Part shown: positions 15,279-21,237 of the stretch, one piece after another
Layout of the letters: each line of letters opens with the position of its first letter
How positions within the stretch are numbered: the first letter of the stretch is position 1
Source of the DNA: JABDGC01 sp964466595
Lineage (GTDB): Bacteria; Pseudomonadota; Gammaproteobacteria; DSM-16500
Assembly (NCBI GenBank): GCA_964466595.1
Contig: CAYXNR010000042.1
Span: forward strand, 1-21,237
Direction of reading: 5' to 3'
Length of the DNA: 21,237 nucleotides
Position numbers and translations under genes: made by a program
The notes under the pieces: model-generated
Database searches by the model: none
What the model saw: only the letters and a program-made list of their open reading frames with translations
Told to the model about the DNA's origin: nothing

Positions 15279-15599
15279 ATGCGCGAGCCAACTACCCCCG
15301 ATTCCATCGGGAAGCTTTTAAATACGGAACATTCTGCTTTACAACGCATTGTTGCCAAGGTTCAACAATTGAAGCAAATTAATGAAGTCTTCACAGCCTG
15401 TCTGGACTCAAAGCTAAAAAGCCGCTGCGTGGTGGGCAATATTTACGCAGATAAGCTAGTGGTAATCGCTGAAAATGCTGCCTTTGCTACTCAGTTTCGT
15501 TTTTATATTCCAGAATTATTGCCTCAACTACGACAAAAACATCCTTTATTAAGGGGATTGAAAACAATTGAATGTAAGTTAAATAGCTTGGGGAAATAA
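15279..15599 (+). CDS. DUF721/DciA-like small protein
   Basis: A 106-residue soluble protein resembling the DUF721 family, whose best-known member DciA interacts with the replicative helicase DnaB and helps it load at replication origins. The family look is in the small alpha/beta domain: an N-terminal helix (about 15-45), then CVVGNIYADKLVVIAENAAF and ATQFRFYIPELLPQL, matching the usual strand-strand-helix pattern ending in a helix that contacts partner proteins. ATG 15279 is chosen for its AGGAG (15269-15273) and because the candidate promoter makes ATG 15258 the transcript end. Small DUF721 genes are commonly found between lpxC and secA in gammaproteobacteria, which supports the assignment. 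Whether it acts in helicase loading here is not shown by the sequence. Confidence 0.68.
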   Translation: MREPTTPDSIGKLLNTEHSALQRIVAKVQQLKQINEVFTACLDSKLKSRCVVGNIYADKLVVIAENAAFATQFRFYIPELLPQLRQKHPLLRGLKTIECKLNSLGK

Positions 15600-15798
15600 A
15601 AGCAAGGAACTATTTTCTTGCGAGCGGATTCATTTTAGGGGCATGCTGTGCTACCTTGCAAATTTCTTGAAGTAATAAATCGCGATCAAGCATCGGAGAC
15701 ACCAATAGAAGTGAATAATTATAATACAATTATAGTATAACAGTATTTAAAATACCAATAATTATCAACATATTGAATATATATGTGTTTTCTATTTG
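15600..15798. other. AT-rich gap with a doubtful 27-codon ORF
   Basis: This gap after the dciA-like gene holds no convincing gene. On the - strand, 15610-15693 reads MLDRDLLLQEICKVAQHAPK and seven more residues to a stop; it looks protein-like but has no good ribosome site and no family I recognise, so it may be a gene remnant. The next 100 bases (about 15710-15790) are very AT-rich with small palindromes such as GTATTTAAAATAC. No tRNA-like fold or strong terminator is visible. Confidence 0.4.
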
Positions 15799-15965
15799 CT
15801 ACCGCAATTCACGGATACGCGGCGCAAATCGAAAACCCAGGATTACATCAGGCCGAATACATGATCAGTAAAGCCCGCCGTGTCTGTGTAGTGTTCCTCA
15901 ATGTGTAAATCTGACTCATAGTATAGAAGACCATCCAGAACATGGGTTGCATTATGAACCGCTTT
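15799..15965 (-). pseudogene. Tn3-family transposase fragment, frameshifted
   Basis: Read on the - strand from 15965, the frame contains NATHVLDGLLYYESDLHIEE followed by HYTDTAGFTDHVFGLM. This is the signature of the catalytic core of Tn3-family (DDE) transposases around one of the active-site acids. It then hits TAA, but one frame over, from 15840 to 15799, it continues LGFRFAPRIREL, exactly the next family motif. A one-base deletion between the two explains the break. Neither the N-terminal two thirds nor the C-terminus is present, and I found no 38-bp terminal repeats. A nominal ATG at 16028 upstream joins unrelated sequence. It marks an old transposon insertion beside the ATPase gene. Confidence 0.85.
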
Positions 15966-16020
15966 GCAATAAATATTAAAAATACGTAAAATATGTATAA
16001 ACACATTTTGAGTATTATTT

Positions 16021-17466
16021 ATGACCACAAAAAAACCTGTATTTATTGGCCGGAAAAATGAATTAGGAGAACTTCGGCGTCAGGCAAAAAAAAACATAGC
16101 TAGTTTGATTGTTATTAAAGGGCGTCGTCGTATCGGCAAAAGTAGATTAGTTGAAGAGTTTGCGAAGGATTATGTATTTTACGAATTTTCAGGATTAGTT
16201 CCTACAGAAAAAACAACAAAGCAAACACAAATAAATGAGTTTGTAACGCAAATGAGATTGGTTTTCGGTATTTCGATCCCACACGTAGAAGACTGGAACA
16301 CTCTTTTTTTGCTTCTCGCAAAAAATACAAAAAAAGGGAGGGTAGTTATTTTACTTGATGAAATTTCATGGATGGGATCTGAGGATCCAGATTTTCTAGG
16401 GAAAATAAAAAACGCTTGGGACTTACATTTTAAAAAAAATACTAAATTAATTTTAATTATCTGTGGATCAGCTTCAGCATGGATTGACAAGAATATTTTA
16501 TCAAGTACCGCATTTATGGGTAGGATATCCTATACGATCACATTAGATGAGTTACCTCTATCAGATTGTCAGTATTTTTGGGCTAGAACAGGTAGTCAAT
16601 TATCTGTCTTTGATAAATTTAAAATTCTTTCTATTACAGGCGGCATTCCGCGATATTTAGAAGAAATTCAGCCGCAATTCTCGTCAGAAGACAATATCCG
16701 TAATCTTTGTTTTAAAAAAGGCGGTTTATTAACTCATGAGTTTAAGGATATTTTCTCAGATTTATTTGGTAAGAGAAATGAAAAATATAAGCAGATAGTA
16801 CGATTATTAGTTCAGGGAAGTCTTGACTATGGTGAAATATGTGAAAAATTAGACGTTGGGAAGTCAGGTCTTATTAGTGAGTACTTAAACGACTTAGTTA
16901 TGTCAGGATTTCTCAGTCGAGATCACACGTGGAATCCAAAGACAGGTATAACAGCGCCATTACTTTTTAGATATCGTCTACGAGACAATTATCTTCGTTT
17001 TTACTTGCGGTATATAGAAAGTAAGTTGCCTGAAATTGATAGAAATATCTATCAAATTAAATCACTGAGTTCATTGCCAAGTTGGGCAACCATGATGGGG
17101 TTACAGTTTGAAAATCTTGTTTTAAATAATAGAGAATTTATTCATCAATGCTTAAGGCTATCGGCTGATGACATTGTGGTTGAAAACCCTTTTTTTCAAC
17201 ACGCTAGAAGTCGTCAGTCAGGTTGTCAAATTGATTATATGATCCAGACCAGGACGAACGTGCTCTATGTTTGTGAAATAAAATTTTCACGCAACGAACT
17301 TAAAAAGGATGTCATAAAAGAAGTAAAAACCAAGATATCTCAGCTTTCTATTCCACGAGGTATTTCAGTTTGTCCTGTATTGATACAGGTTAATGGAGTA
17401 AGTGATAGCGTAATAGATGAAGCCTATTTTATGGAGATAATTGATTTTGGTGATATATTAAAATAA
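16021..17466 (+). CDS. DUF234-type AAA/STAND ATPase with nuclease-like C-terminus
   Basis: A 481-residue protein of the archaeal-ATPase/DUF234 type, common in archaea and scattered by transfer in bacteria; its cellular role is not established. It opens with the typical FIGRKNEL. Walker A is GRRRIGKS (34-41) and Walker B VVILLDEISWM (108-118). IICGSAS (147-152) is in the sensor-1 place and TGGIPRYLE lies at 206-214. A winged-helix region covers about 255-300. The C-terminal domain has the conserved G-x2-FE (Glu364) and QIDY...CEIKFS with Asp405, Glu419 and Lys421, the arrangement of PD-(D/E)xK nucleases. ATG 16021 is the only start at the conserved N-terminus, though its ribosome site is weak. 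The gene is AT-richer than its neighbours and lies next to a Tn3 remnant between lpxC and the secA locus, so recent acquisition is likely. Confidence 0.85.
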   Translation: MTTKKPVFIGRKNELGELRRQAKKNIASLIVIKGRRRIGKSRLVEEFAKDYVFYEFSGLVPTEKTTKQTQINEFVTQMRLVFGISIPHVEDWNTLFLLLAKNTKKGRVVILLDEISWMGSEDPDFLGKIKNAWDLHFKKNTKLILIICGSASAWIDKNILSSTAFMGRISYTITLDELPLSDCQYFWARTGSQLSVFDKFKILSITGGIPRYLEEIQPQFSSEDNIRNLCFKKGGLLTHEFKDIFSDLFGKRNEKYKQIVRLLVQGSLDYGEICEKLDVGKSGLISEYLNDLVMSGFLSRDHTWNPKTGITAPLLFRYRLRDNYLRFYLRYIESKLPEIDRNIYQIKSLSSLPSWATMMGLQFENLVLNNREFIHQCLRLSADDIVVENPFFQHARSRQSGCQIDYMIQTRTNVLYVCEIKFSRNELKKDVIKEVKTKISQLSIPRGISVCPVLIQVNGVSDSVIDEAYFMEIIDFGDILK

Positions 17467-17595
17467 AGGCCAGATGCTATACTGCTGCAATATTCCACGG
17501 ATTTTGCGAATCAATATCTGCCCCCCTTTTTTATTAATTCTTCTATCCAGTGAATAAATAATTTAGAGGTACGTCGTTCAGGCTGGTTTTAAACC

Positions 17596-18513
17596 CTAAG
17601 ATTCGGTCGCCAAAATCGCCCGCGCATAGGAAATAGGAATGTTTTCCGACTCGTCGAAGCTGACATATTCCCAGGCTTCTTCTGTCTCAAGCAGTTTGCG
17701 TAATAATTGATTGTTGAGAGCATGGCCTGATTTGTAGCCACAAAAAGAGCCAATGAGGCTCGAACCAAGGAGATATAAGTCGCCGACGGCGTCGAGAATT
17801 TTATGTTTTACAAACTCGTCTTCATAACGGAGACCATCTTCATTCAGAATGCGATAGTCATCAATGGCAATTGCATTATCTAAACTGGCGCCACGGGCTA
17901 GGTTCATTTTTTGAAGGTGCTCAAATTCAGACATGAAGCCAAAGGTTCGTGCGCGACTGACTTCTTTCACATAGGAGGTGCTAGAGAAATCGAGGGTGGC
18001 TGTGCGACTGTGTGAGCGAAAGATAGGATGGTCGAAATCTATGGTAAAGGTTACTTTAAAGCCATCAAAGGGTTCAAAATAAGCCCATTTGTCCCCATCC
18101 CTGACTTCCACCTTGCGTTTGATTCGAATAAAGCGTTTTGGCACATTTTGTTCTTGTATCCCTGCCGACTGTACTAAAAATACAAAAGGCCCAGCAGAGC
18201 CGTCCATAATCGGAATTTCGGAGGTGGTTACATCGACATAGGCATTATCAATACCAAGACCGGCAAAGGCAGAGAGCAAATGCTCAACTGTTGCCAAGCG
18301 CACATTGTTTTTAACCAGGGTTGTGGATAGTGTAGTTTCACCGACATTTTGAGCAAGTGCGGGAAGTTCTACGATGGGGTTCAAATCAATACGGTGAAAG
18401 ATGATTCCTTTATTAGGAGGAGCTGGCCGTAAAACAATCTCAGCCCTGACTCCGCTATGTAAGGTAATCCCTGTTGCTTTTATTATATTCTTTAAAGTAC
18501 GCTGTCTTATCAT
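17596..18513 (-). CDS. lpxC: UDP-3-O-acyl-N-acetylglucosamine deacetylase LpxC
   Basis: Zinc amidase performing the committed step of lipid A synthesis in the cytosol. At 305 residues it is full length. The zinc ligands His78 (in TVEHLLSA), His237 and Asp241 (in KHKILDAVGDL) are all present, as are Glu77 and His264, the acid-base residues. The N-terminal RQRTLKN...GITLHSG and the SEIPIMDGSAGPF motif are typical. It lies downstream of ftsZ in the conserved order but is separated from it by a terminator-like hairpin, so it probably has its own promoter or depends on readthrough. The start has only a weak GAAGA site upstream. Its presence shows a lipid A-bearing outer membrane. The 129 bases beyond its stop contain no clear terminator. 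Confidence 0.97.
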   Translation of the reverse strand: MIRQRTLKNIIKATGITLHSGVRAEIVLRPAPPNKGIIFHRIDLNPIVELPALAQNVGETTLSTTLVKNNVRLATVEHLLSAFAGLGIDNAYVDVTTSEIPIMDGSAGPFVFLVQSAGIQEQNVPKRFIRIKRKVEVRDGDKWAYFEPFDGFKVTFTIDFDHPIFRSHSRTATLDFSSTSYVKEVSRARTFGFMSEFEHLQKMNLARGASLDNAIAIDDYRILNEDGLRYEDEFVKHKILDAVGDLYLLGSSLIGSFCGYKSGHALNNQLLRKLLETEEAWEYVSFDESENIPISYARAILATES

Positions 18514-18552
18514 TGTTCTTCTTCAACCTATCCATTAATAAAATAATACCAC

Positions 18553-18577
18553 AAAAAGAAGCAAAAGAGCTTCTTTT
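18553..18577 (-). terminator. Intrinsic terminator after ftsZ
   Basis: On the - strand, AAAAGAAGC, a six-base loop, then GCTTCTTTT followed by a further T make a 9-bp perfect stem with a U-rich 3' side. It lies 34-58 bases beyond the ftsZ stop and before lpxC. A second, imperfect hairpin (CTTTGGTC / GACCCAAAAG) precedes it at about 18574-18597. The stem is AT-rich apart from two G-C pairs at the loop end and one inside, so termination may be partial. Confidence 0.6.
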
Positions 18578-18610
18578 GGGTCCACCCAGACCAAAGGTAT
18601 GGAAGCTTGC

Positions 18611-19810
18611 TTAGGTTTCTTCTTCTTTTCTTCTCAAAAAAGCAGGTATATCAAAATAGTCTGTCTCAGAGAAAAAATTATCAGATCCGACTGTTTTTTG
18701 CACAGAAACGCTTGAGGCTGCGGCTGGAGCGCTTGTAGTCGTTACTGTATTCCTGCGCATAATAGCGGGTTTTTCCAGTTTTTGATAGTCTAGTATTGAA
18801 GGTTCTCCTTTAGCAAGCTCGTTTATCTTCATGGAACCAGGGATAACTTGTTTTCGACCCAGACCCGTGACGATAACAGTCACCCGCACCTCATCGCGTA
18901 ATTCAGGATCAATGACGGTACCGACAACCACAGTTGCTCCCCCTTCTGAGGTGATGTTCTTGATTACCTCACCTACCTCTTCAAATTCACCTATCGATAA
19001 ATCGAGGCCGGCTGTGATATTCACCAAGACGCCACGCGCACCACTCAGATCGACATCTTCTAGTAAGGGACTGGCAATAGCAGATTCTGCTGCTAAGCGA
19101 GCGCGGTTTTCTCCGGAACCCACTCCCGTACCCATCATAGCAATACCCATTTCAGACATGACCGTTCGAACATCAGCAAAATCAACATTAATCAAGCCAG
19201 GACGCGTGATGAGTTCAGCTATTCCTTGAACAGCGCCGCGTAAGACATCATTGGCCGCTTTAAAGGCATTAACTAAGGTCACGTTTTTGCCAAGCACGGT
19301 CAGTAATTTATTATTGGGGATAGTGATTAAAGAATCAACATATTGCCCAAGATGAGCAATACCCGATTCAGCTACCTGCATACGGACCTTGCCTTCAAAG
19401 GAAAAGGGCTTGGTGGTGACAGCAACTGTCAGAATACCTAATTCTTTAGCGACTTGAGCAACGACAGGCGCTGCCCCCGTTCCTGTGCCGCCACCCATTC
19501 CGGCAGCAATAAACACCATATCTGCGCCGCTTAGCTCCGCCTTAATTCTTTCTCGATCTTCTTCTGCCGCACGCCGTCCAATTTCGGGGTTGGCACCTGC
19601 TCCCAGACCGCGGGTAATATTTTCACCGAGTTGAATAGTGGTATTTGCAGAGGAATTTCTAAGAGCCTGGGCATCGGTATTCGCGCAGACAAAGTGCACG
19701 CCTTCAATACGGCCGGCCATCATGTGATGGATAGCATTGCCCCCTCCTCCGCCTACACCGACCACTTTTATCACTGCATTTTGTGGGCCTGTATCAATCA
19801 CTTCAAACAT
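18611..19810 (-). CDS. ftsZ: Cell division GTPase FtsZ
   Basis: Tubulin homologue that polymerises into the Z ring at midcell. At 399 residues it is normal. The glycine-rich GVGGGGGNA starts at 18, the tubulin signature GGGTGTG lies at 106-112, and the T7 loop NVDFAD at 208-213 carries the catalytic Asp210 and Asp213 that act on the neighbouring subunit's GTP. A variable Ala/Ser/Thr linker (about 345-380) leads to the conserved C-terminal peptide DYFDIPAFLRR (384-394), which binds FtsA and ZipA. The start has GGGAGG four to five bases upstream. It lies 35 bases downstream of ftsA on the same transcript, and a terminator follows before lpxC. Confidence 0.98.
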   Translation of the reverse strand: MFEVIDTGPQNAVIKVVGVGGGGGNAIHHMMAGRIEGVHFVCANTDAQALRNSSANTTIQLGENITRGLGAGANPEIGRRAAEEDRERIKAELSGADMVFIAAGMGGGTGTGAAPVVAQVAKELGILTVAVTTKPFSFEGKVRMQVAESGIAHLGQYVDSLITIPNNKLLTVLGKNVTLVNAFKAANDVLRGAVQGIAELITRPGLINVDFADVRTVMSEMGIAMMGTGVGSGENRARLAAESAIASPLLEDVDLSGARGVLVNITAGLDLSIGEFEEVGEVIKNITSEGGATVVVGTVIDPELRDEVRVTVIVTGLGRKQVIPGSMKINELAKGEPSILDYQKLEKPAIMRRNTVTTTSAPAAASSVSVQKTVGSDNFFSETDYFDIPAFLRRKEEET

Positions 19811-19845
19811 GTTTCCTCCCTTTCACCTTAGGAATGAGAATTGCT

Positions 19846-21081
19846 TTAAAAATTTCCCTGAAACCAGCCTTTCATTCGCGTCCATATACCTTTCAAGGTT
19901 GAATGTGTAATATCTTCGCGTTGTTTATTTCGTCGGTCGAGACCATAGAGTAATAAGCCAACACCGGTTGCATAAATAGGATTATGAATTACTTCCGCTA
20001 GGCCCGTTATATTGCTCGGCATACCAATGCGCGCCGGCATACGAAAAATACGTTCAGCTAATTCAACCGCACCTTCCACCTTCGAAGCGCCGCCTGTTAA
20101 AATAATACCGGCGGCAATAATTTCTTCTAAACCGCAGCGACGAAGCTCTGCATGAACTAAAGTAAATAGTTCTTCATAACGCGCTTCAATGACTTCGGCT
20201 AAAGCACGTTTCGAAATACGTCGTCCCGGACGATCACCAACAGGTGGTACATCTAAGGTTTGATTAATATCAACCAAATCTTGTAAAGCACAGCCGTATT
20301 TAATTTTAATCTCTTCAGCATGACGTGTCGGCGTTCGCAAAGCGATGGCGATATCATTGGTTACTTGATCTCCGGCAATGGGAATAACAGCCGTATGTCG
20401 AATAGCGCCATCTGTGAAGATGGCGATATCGGTTGTTCCTCCTCCGATATCAATCATACAAACACCCAGTTCTTTTTCATCTTCTGAGAGAATAGATTGA
20501 CTCGAGGCAAACTGCTCCAAAACGATATCGTTTGCTGTTAAACCGCAACGCTTGAGGCATTTCACTATATTTTGAGCTGCGCCGACGGCTCCTGTGACAA
20601 TATGCACTTTTGCTTCGAGACGTACGCCGGCCATGCCAACGGGCTCTCGAATTGCTTCCTGATTATCAATGGTGAATTCCTGCGGTAAGATATGCAGAAT
20701 TTTTTGGTCTGCTGGAATAGCGATAGCTTTTGCGGCATCAATGACTCGCTCGACATCGTTCAGGGTGACTTCATGATTTTGGATGGCAACGATACCATGG
20801 GAATTCATACTTTTAATGTGGCTTCCGGCGATACCCGTATAGGCAGAAAAGATTTCACAACCGGCCATCGATTCAGCATCTTCTACCGAACGCTGTATTG
20901 ACTGAACAGTGGTTTCAATATTAACCACTACGCCTTTTTTTAAGCCTTGAGAAGGATGGGTTCCCATCCCAATGATATTGAGCGCTGACTCAGGGGTCAC
21001 TTCACCAACTAAGGTAACTACCTTAGAAGTACCGATATCGATACCAATAATAAGATCTCTGTGCGGTGGCTTCTTTGCCAT
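19846..21081 (-). CDS. ftsA: Cell division protein FtsA
   Basis: Actin-like ATPase that tethers FtsZ to the inner membrane and recruits later division proteins. At 411 residues it is normal. The phosphate-1 motif GIDIGTSK is at 13-20 and phosphate-2 IDIGGGTTD at 210-218. The adenosine motif GIILTGGASKVEG lies near 330. The SHS2-type 1c subdomain occupies about 85-165. The last 16 residues (LKGIWTRMKGWFQGNF) form the amphipathic membrane-targeting helix. It starts 16 bases after the ftsQ stop with only a weak GGAAA site, suggesting partial coupling to ftsQ, and runs on into ftsZ. Confidence 0.97.
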   Translation of the reverse strand: MAKKPPHRDLIIGIDIGTSKVVTLVGEVTPESALNIIGMGTHPSQGLKKGVVVNIETTVQSIQRSVEDAESMAGCEIFSAYTGIAGSHIKSMNSHGIVAIQNHEVTLNDVERVIDAAKAIAIPADQKILHILPQEFTIDNQEAIREPVGMAGVRLEAKVHIVTGAVGAAQNIVKCLKRCGLTANDIVLEQFASSQSILSEDEKELGVCMIDIGGGTTDIAIFTDGAIRHTAVIPIAGDQVTNDIAIALRTPTRHAEEIKIKYGCALQDLVDINQTLDVPPVGDRPGRRISKRALAEVIEARYEELFTLVHAELRRCGLEEIIAAGIILTGGASKVEGAVELAERIFRMPARIGMPSNITGLAEVIHNPIYATGVGLLLYGLDRRNKQREDITHSTLKGIWTRMKGWFQGNF

Positions 21082-21097
21082 AGTTATAATTTCCAGT

Positions 21098-21237
21098 TTA
21101 GGTAACCTTTGACTCTTTCCATTTTACTGCCATCCCATTAGGATAGCGTAAATCAACATATTCTACATCTTTTACCTTGTTTCCGATAATTTTGGGGTAC
21201 ACTTTCACAAATTGACTCAGATGCGTCAAGATGTTTT
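21098..21237 (-). CDS. ftsQ: Cell division protein FtsQ, C-terminal end (partial)
   Basis: The last 45 residues before TAA at 21098-21100, cut by the window edge. The stretch ILTHLSQFVKVYP...VEYVDLRYPNGMAVKWK is typical of the end of the periplasmic beta domain of FtsQ, where VDLRYPNGxAVxWK is conserved. Position directly upstream of ftsA confirms it. In the cell FtsQ is a bitopic inner-membrane protein that forms the FtsQBL subcomplex; its transmembrane helix and POTRA domain lie outside the window. Confidence 0.88.
   Translation of the reverse strand, partial: NILTHLSQFVKVYPKIIGNKVKDVEYVDLRYPNGMAVKWKESKVT

Noticed and set aside
15843..16028. 61-codon - strand frame as an intact gene
   Set aside because: Its first 21 codons are unrelated AT-rich sequence; only the last part is a Tn3 transposase fragment, so it is annotated as a pseudogene.
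18831..19229. 132-codon + strand frame opposite ftsZ
   Set aside because: The low-complexity Ser/Thr/Pro-rich product is the usual mirror of a Gly/Ala/Val-rich gene.
1..21237. CRISPR arrays, tRNA or rRNA genes
   Set aside because: No regularly spaced direct repeats, no cloverleaf-like segment and no rRNA signature were seen in any intergenic stretch.

Overview
The window looks like the chromosome of a gammaproteobacterium. FtsQ, FtsA, FtsZ, LpxC, SecA and MutT appear in the classic order, and GuaB and GuaA are of the gammaproteobacterial type. Moderate-to-low GC, large unrecognised soluble and membrane proteins, a U-box-like protein and J-domain/ankyrin-like debris suggest a host-associated lineage such as Legionellales (Coxiella/Rickettsiella/Legionella relatives). 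That placement is inference; no rRNA or other phylogenetic marker was compared.

Layout. (1) 1-3301, + strand: a perfect hairpin repeat, then guaB and guaA overlapping by one base, which convert IMP to XMP to GMP. (2) 3343-6562, - strand: a DipZ-type CcdA/thioredoxin fusion, a broken J-domain gene starting one base after its stop, and a 434-residue protein of unknown function. (3) 6563-6901: a divergent intergenic region with a second hairpin repeat and a promoter candidate on each strand. (4) 6902-8515, + strand: a CPA1-type cation/proton antiporter whose stop abuts the stop of the convergent gene. (5) 8516-11862, - strand: a two-gene cassette, a 283-residue U-box/RING-like protein followed by an 825-residue protein with a soluble N-terminal half and a polytopic membrane C-terminal half. 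(6) 11863-12012: a third, decayed copy of the hairpin repeat. (7) 12013-15599: secA-mutT on -, and a DUF721/DciA-like gene diverging from secA. (8) 15600-17595: an AT-rich islet with a frameshifted Tn3-family transposase remnant and a DUF234-type ATPase/nuclease-like gene. (9) 17596-21237, - strand: lpxC, a terminator, ftsZ, ftsA and the 3' end of ftsQ.

How the genes relate. ftsQ-ftsA-ftsZ supply the division ring and its membrane anchor, lpxC commits to lipid A synthesis, secA drives protein export and mutT cleans the nucleotide pool; this is the usual end of the division/cell-wall cluster. The islet separates lpxC from the dciA-like/secA locus. The stretch 3343-11862 between guaA and mutT is accessory in character, and the hairpin repeats lie at or inside its edges. 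The most interesting candidates are the U-box-like/membrane-protein cassette, the repeat family, and the eroded J-domain gene.
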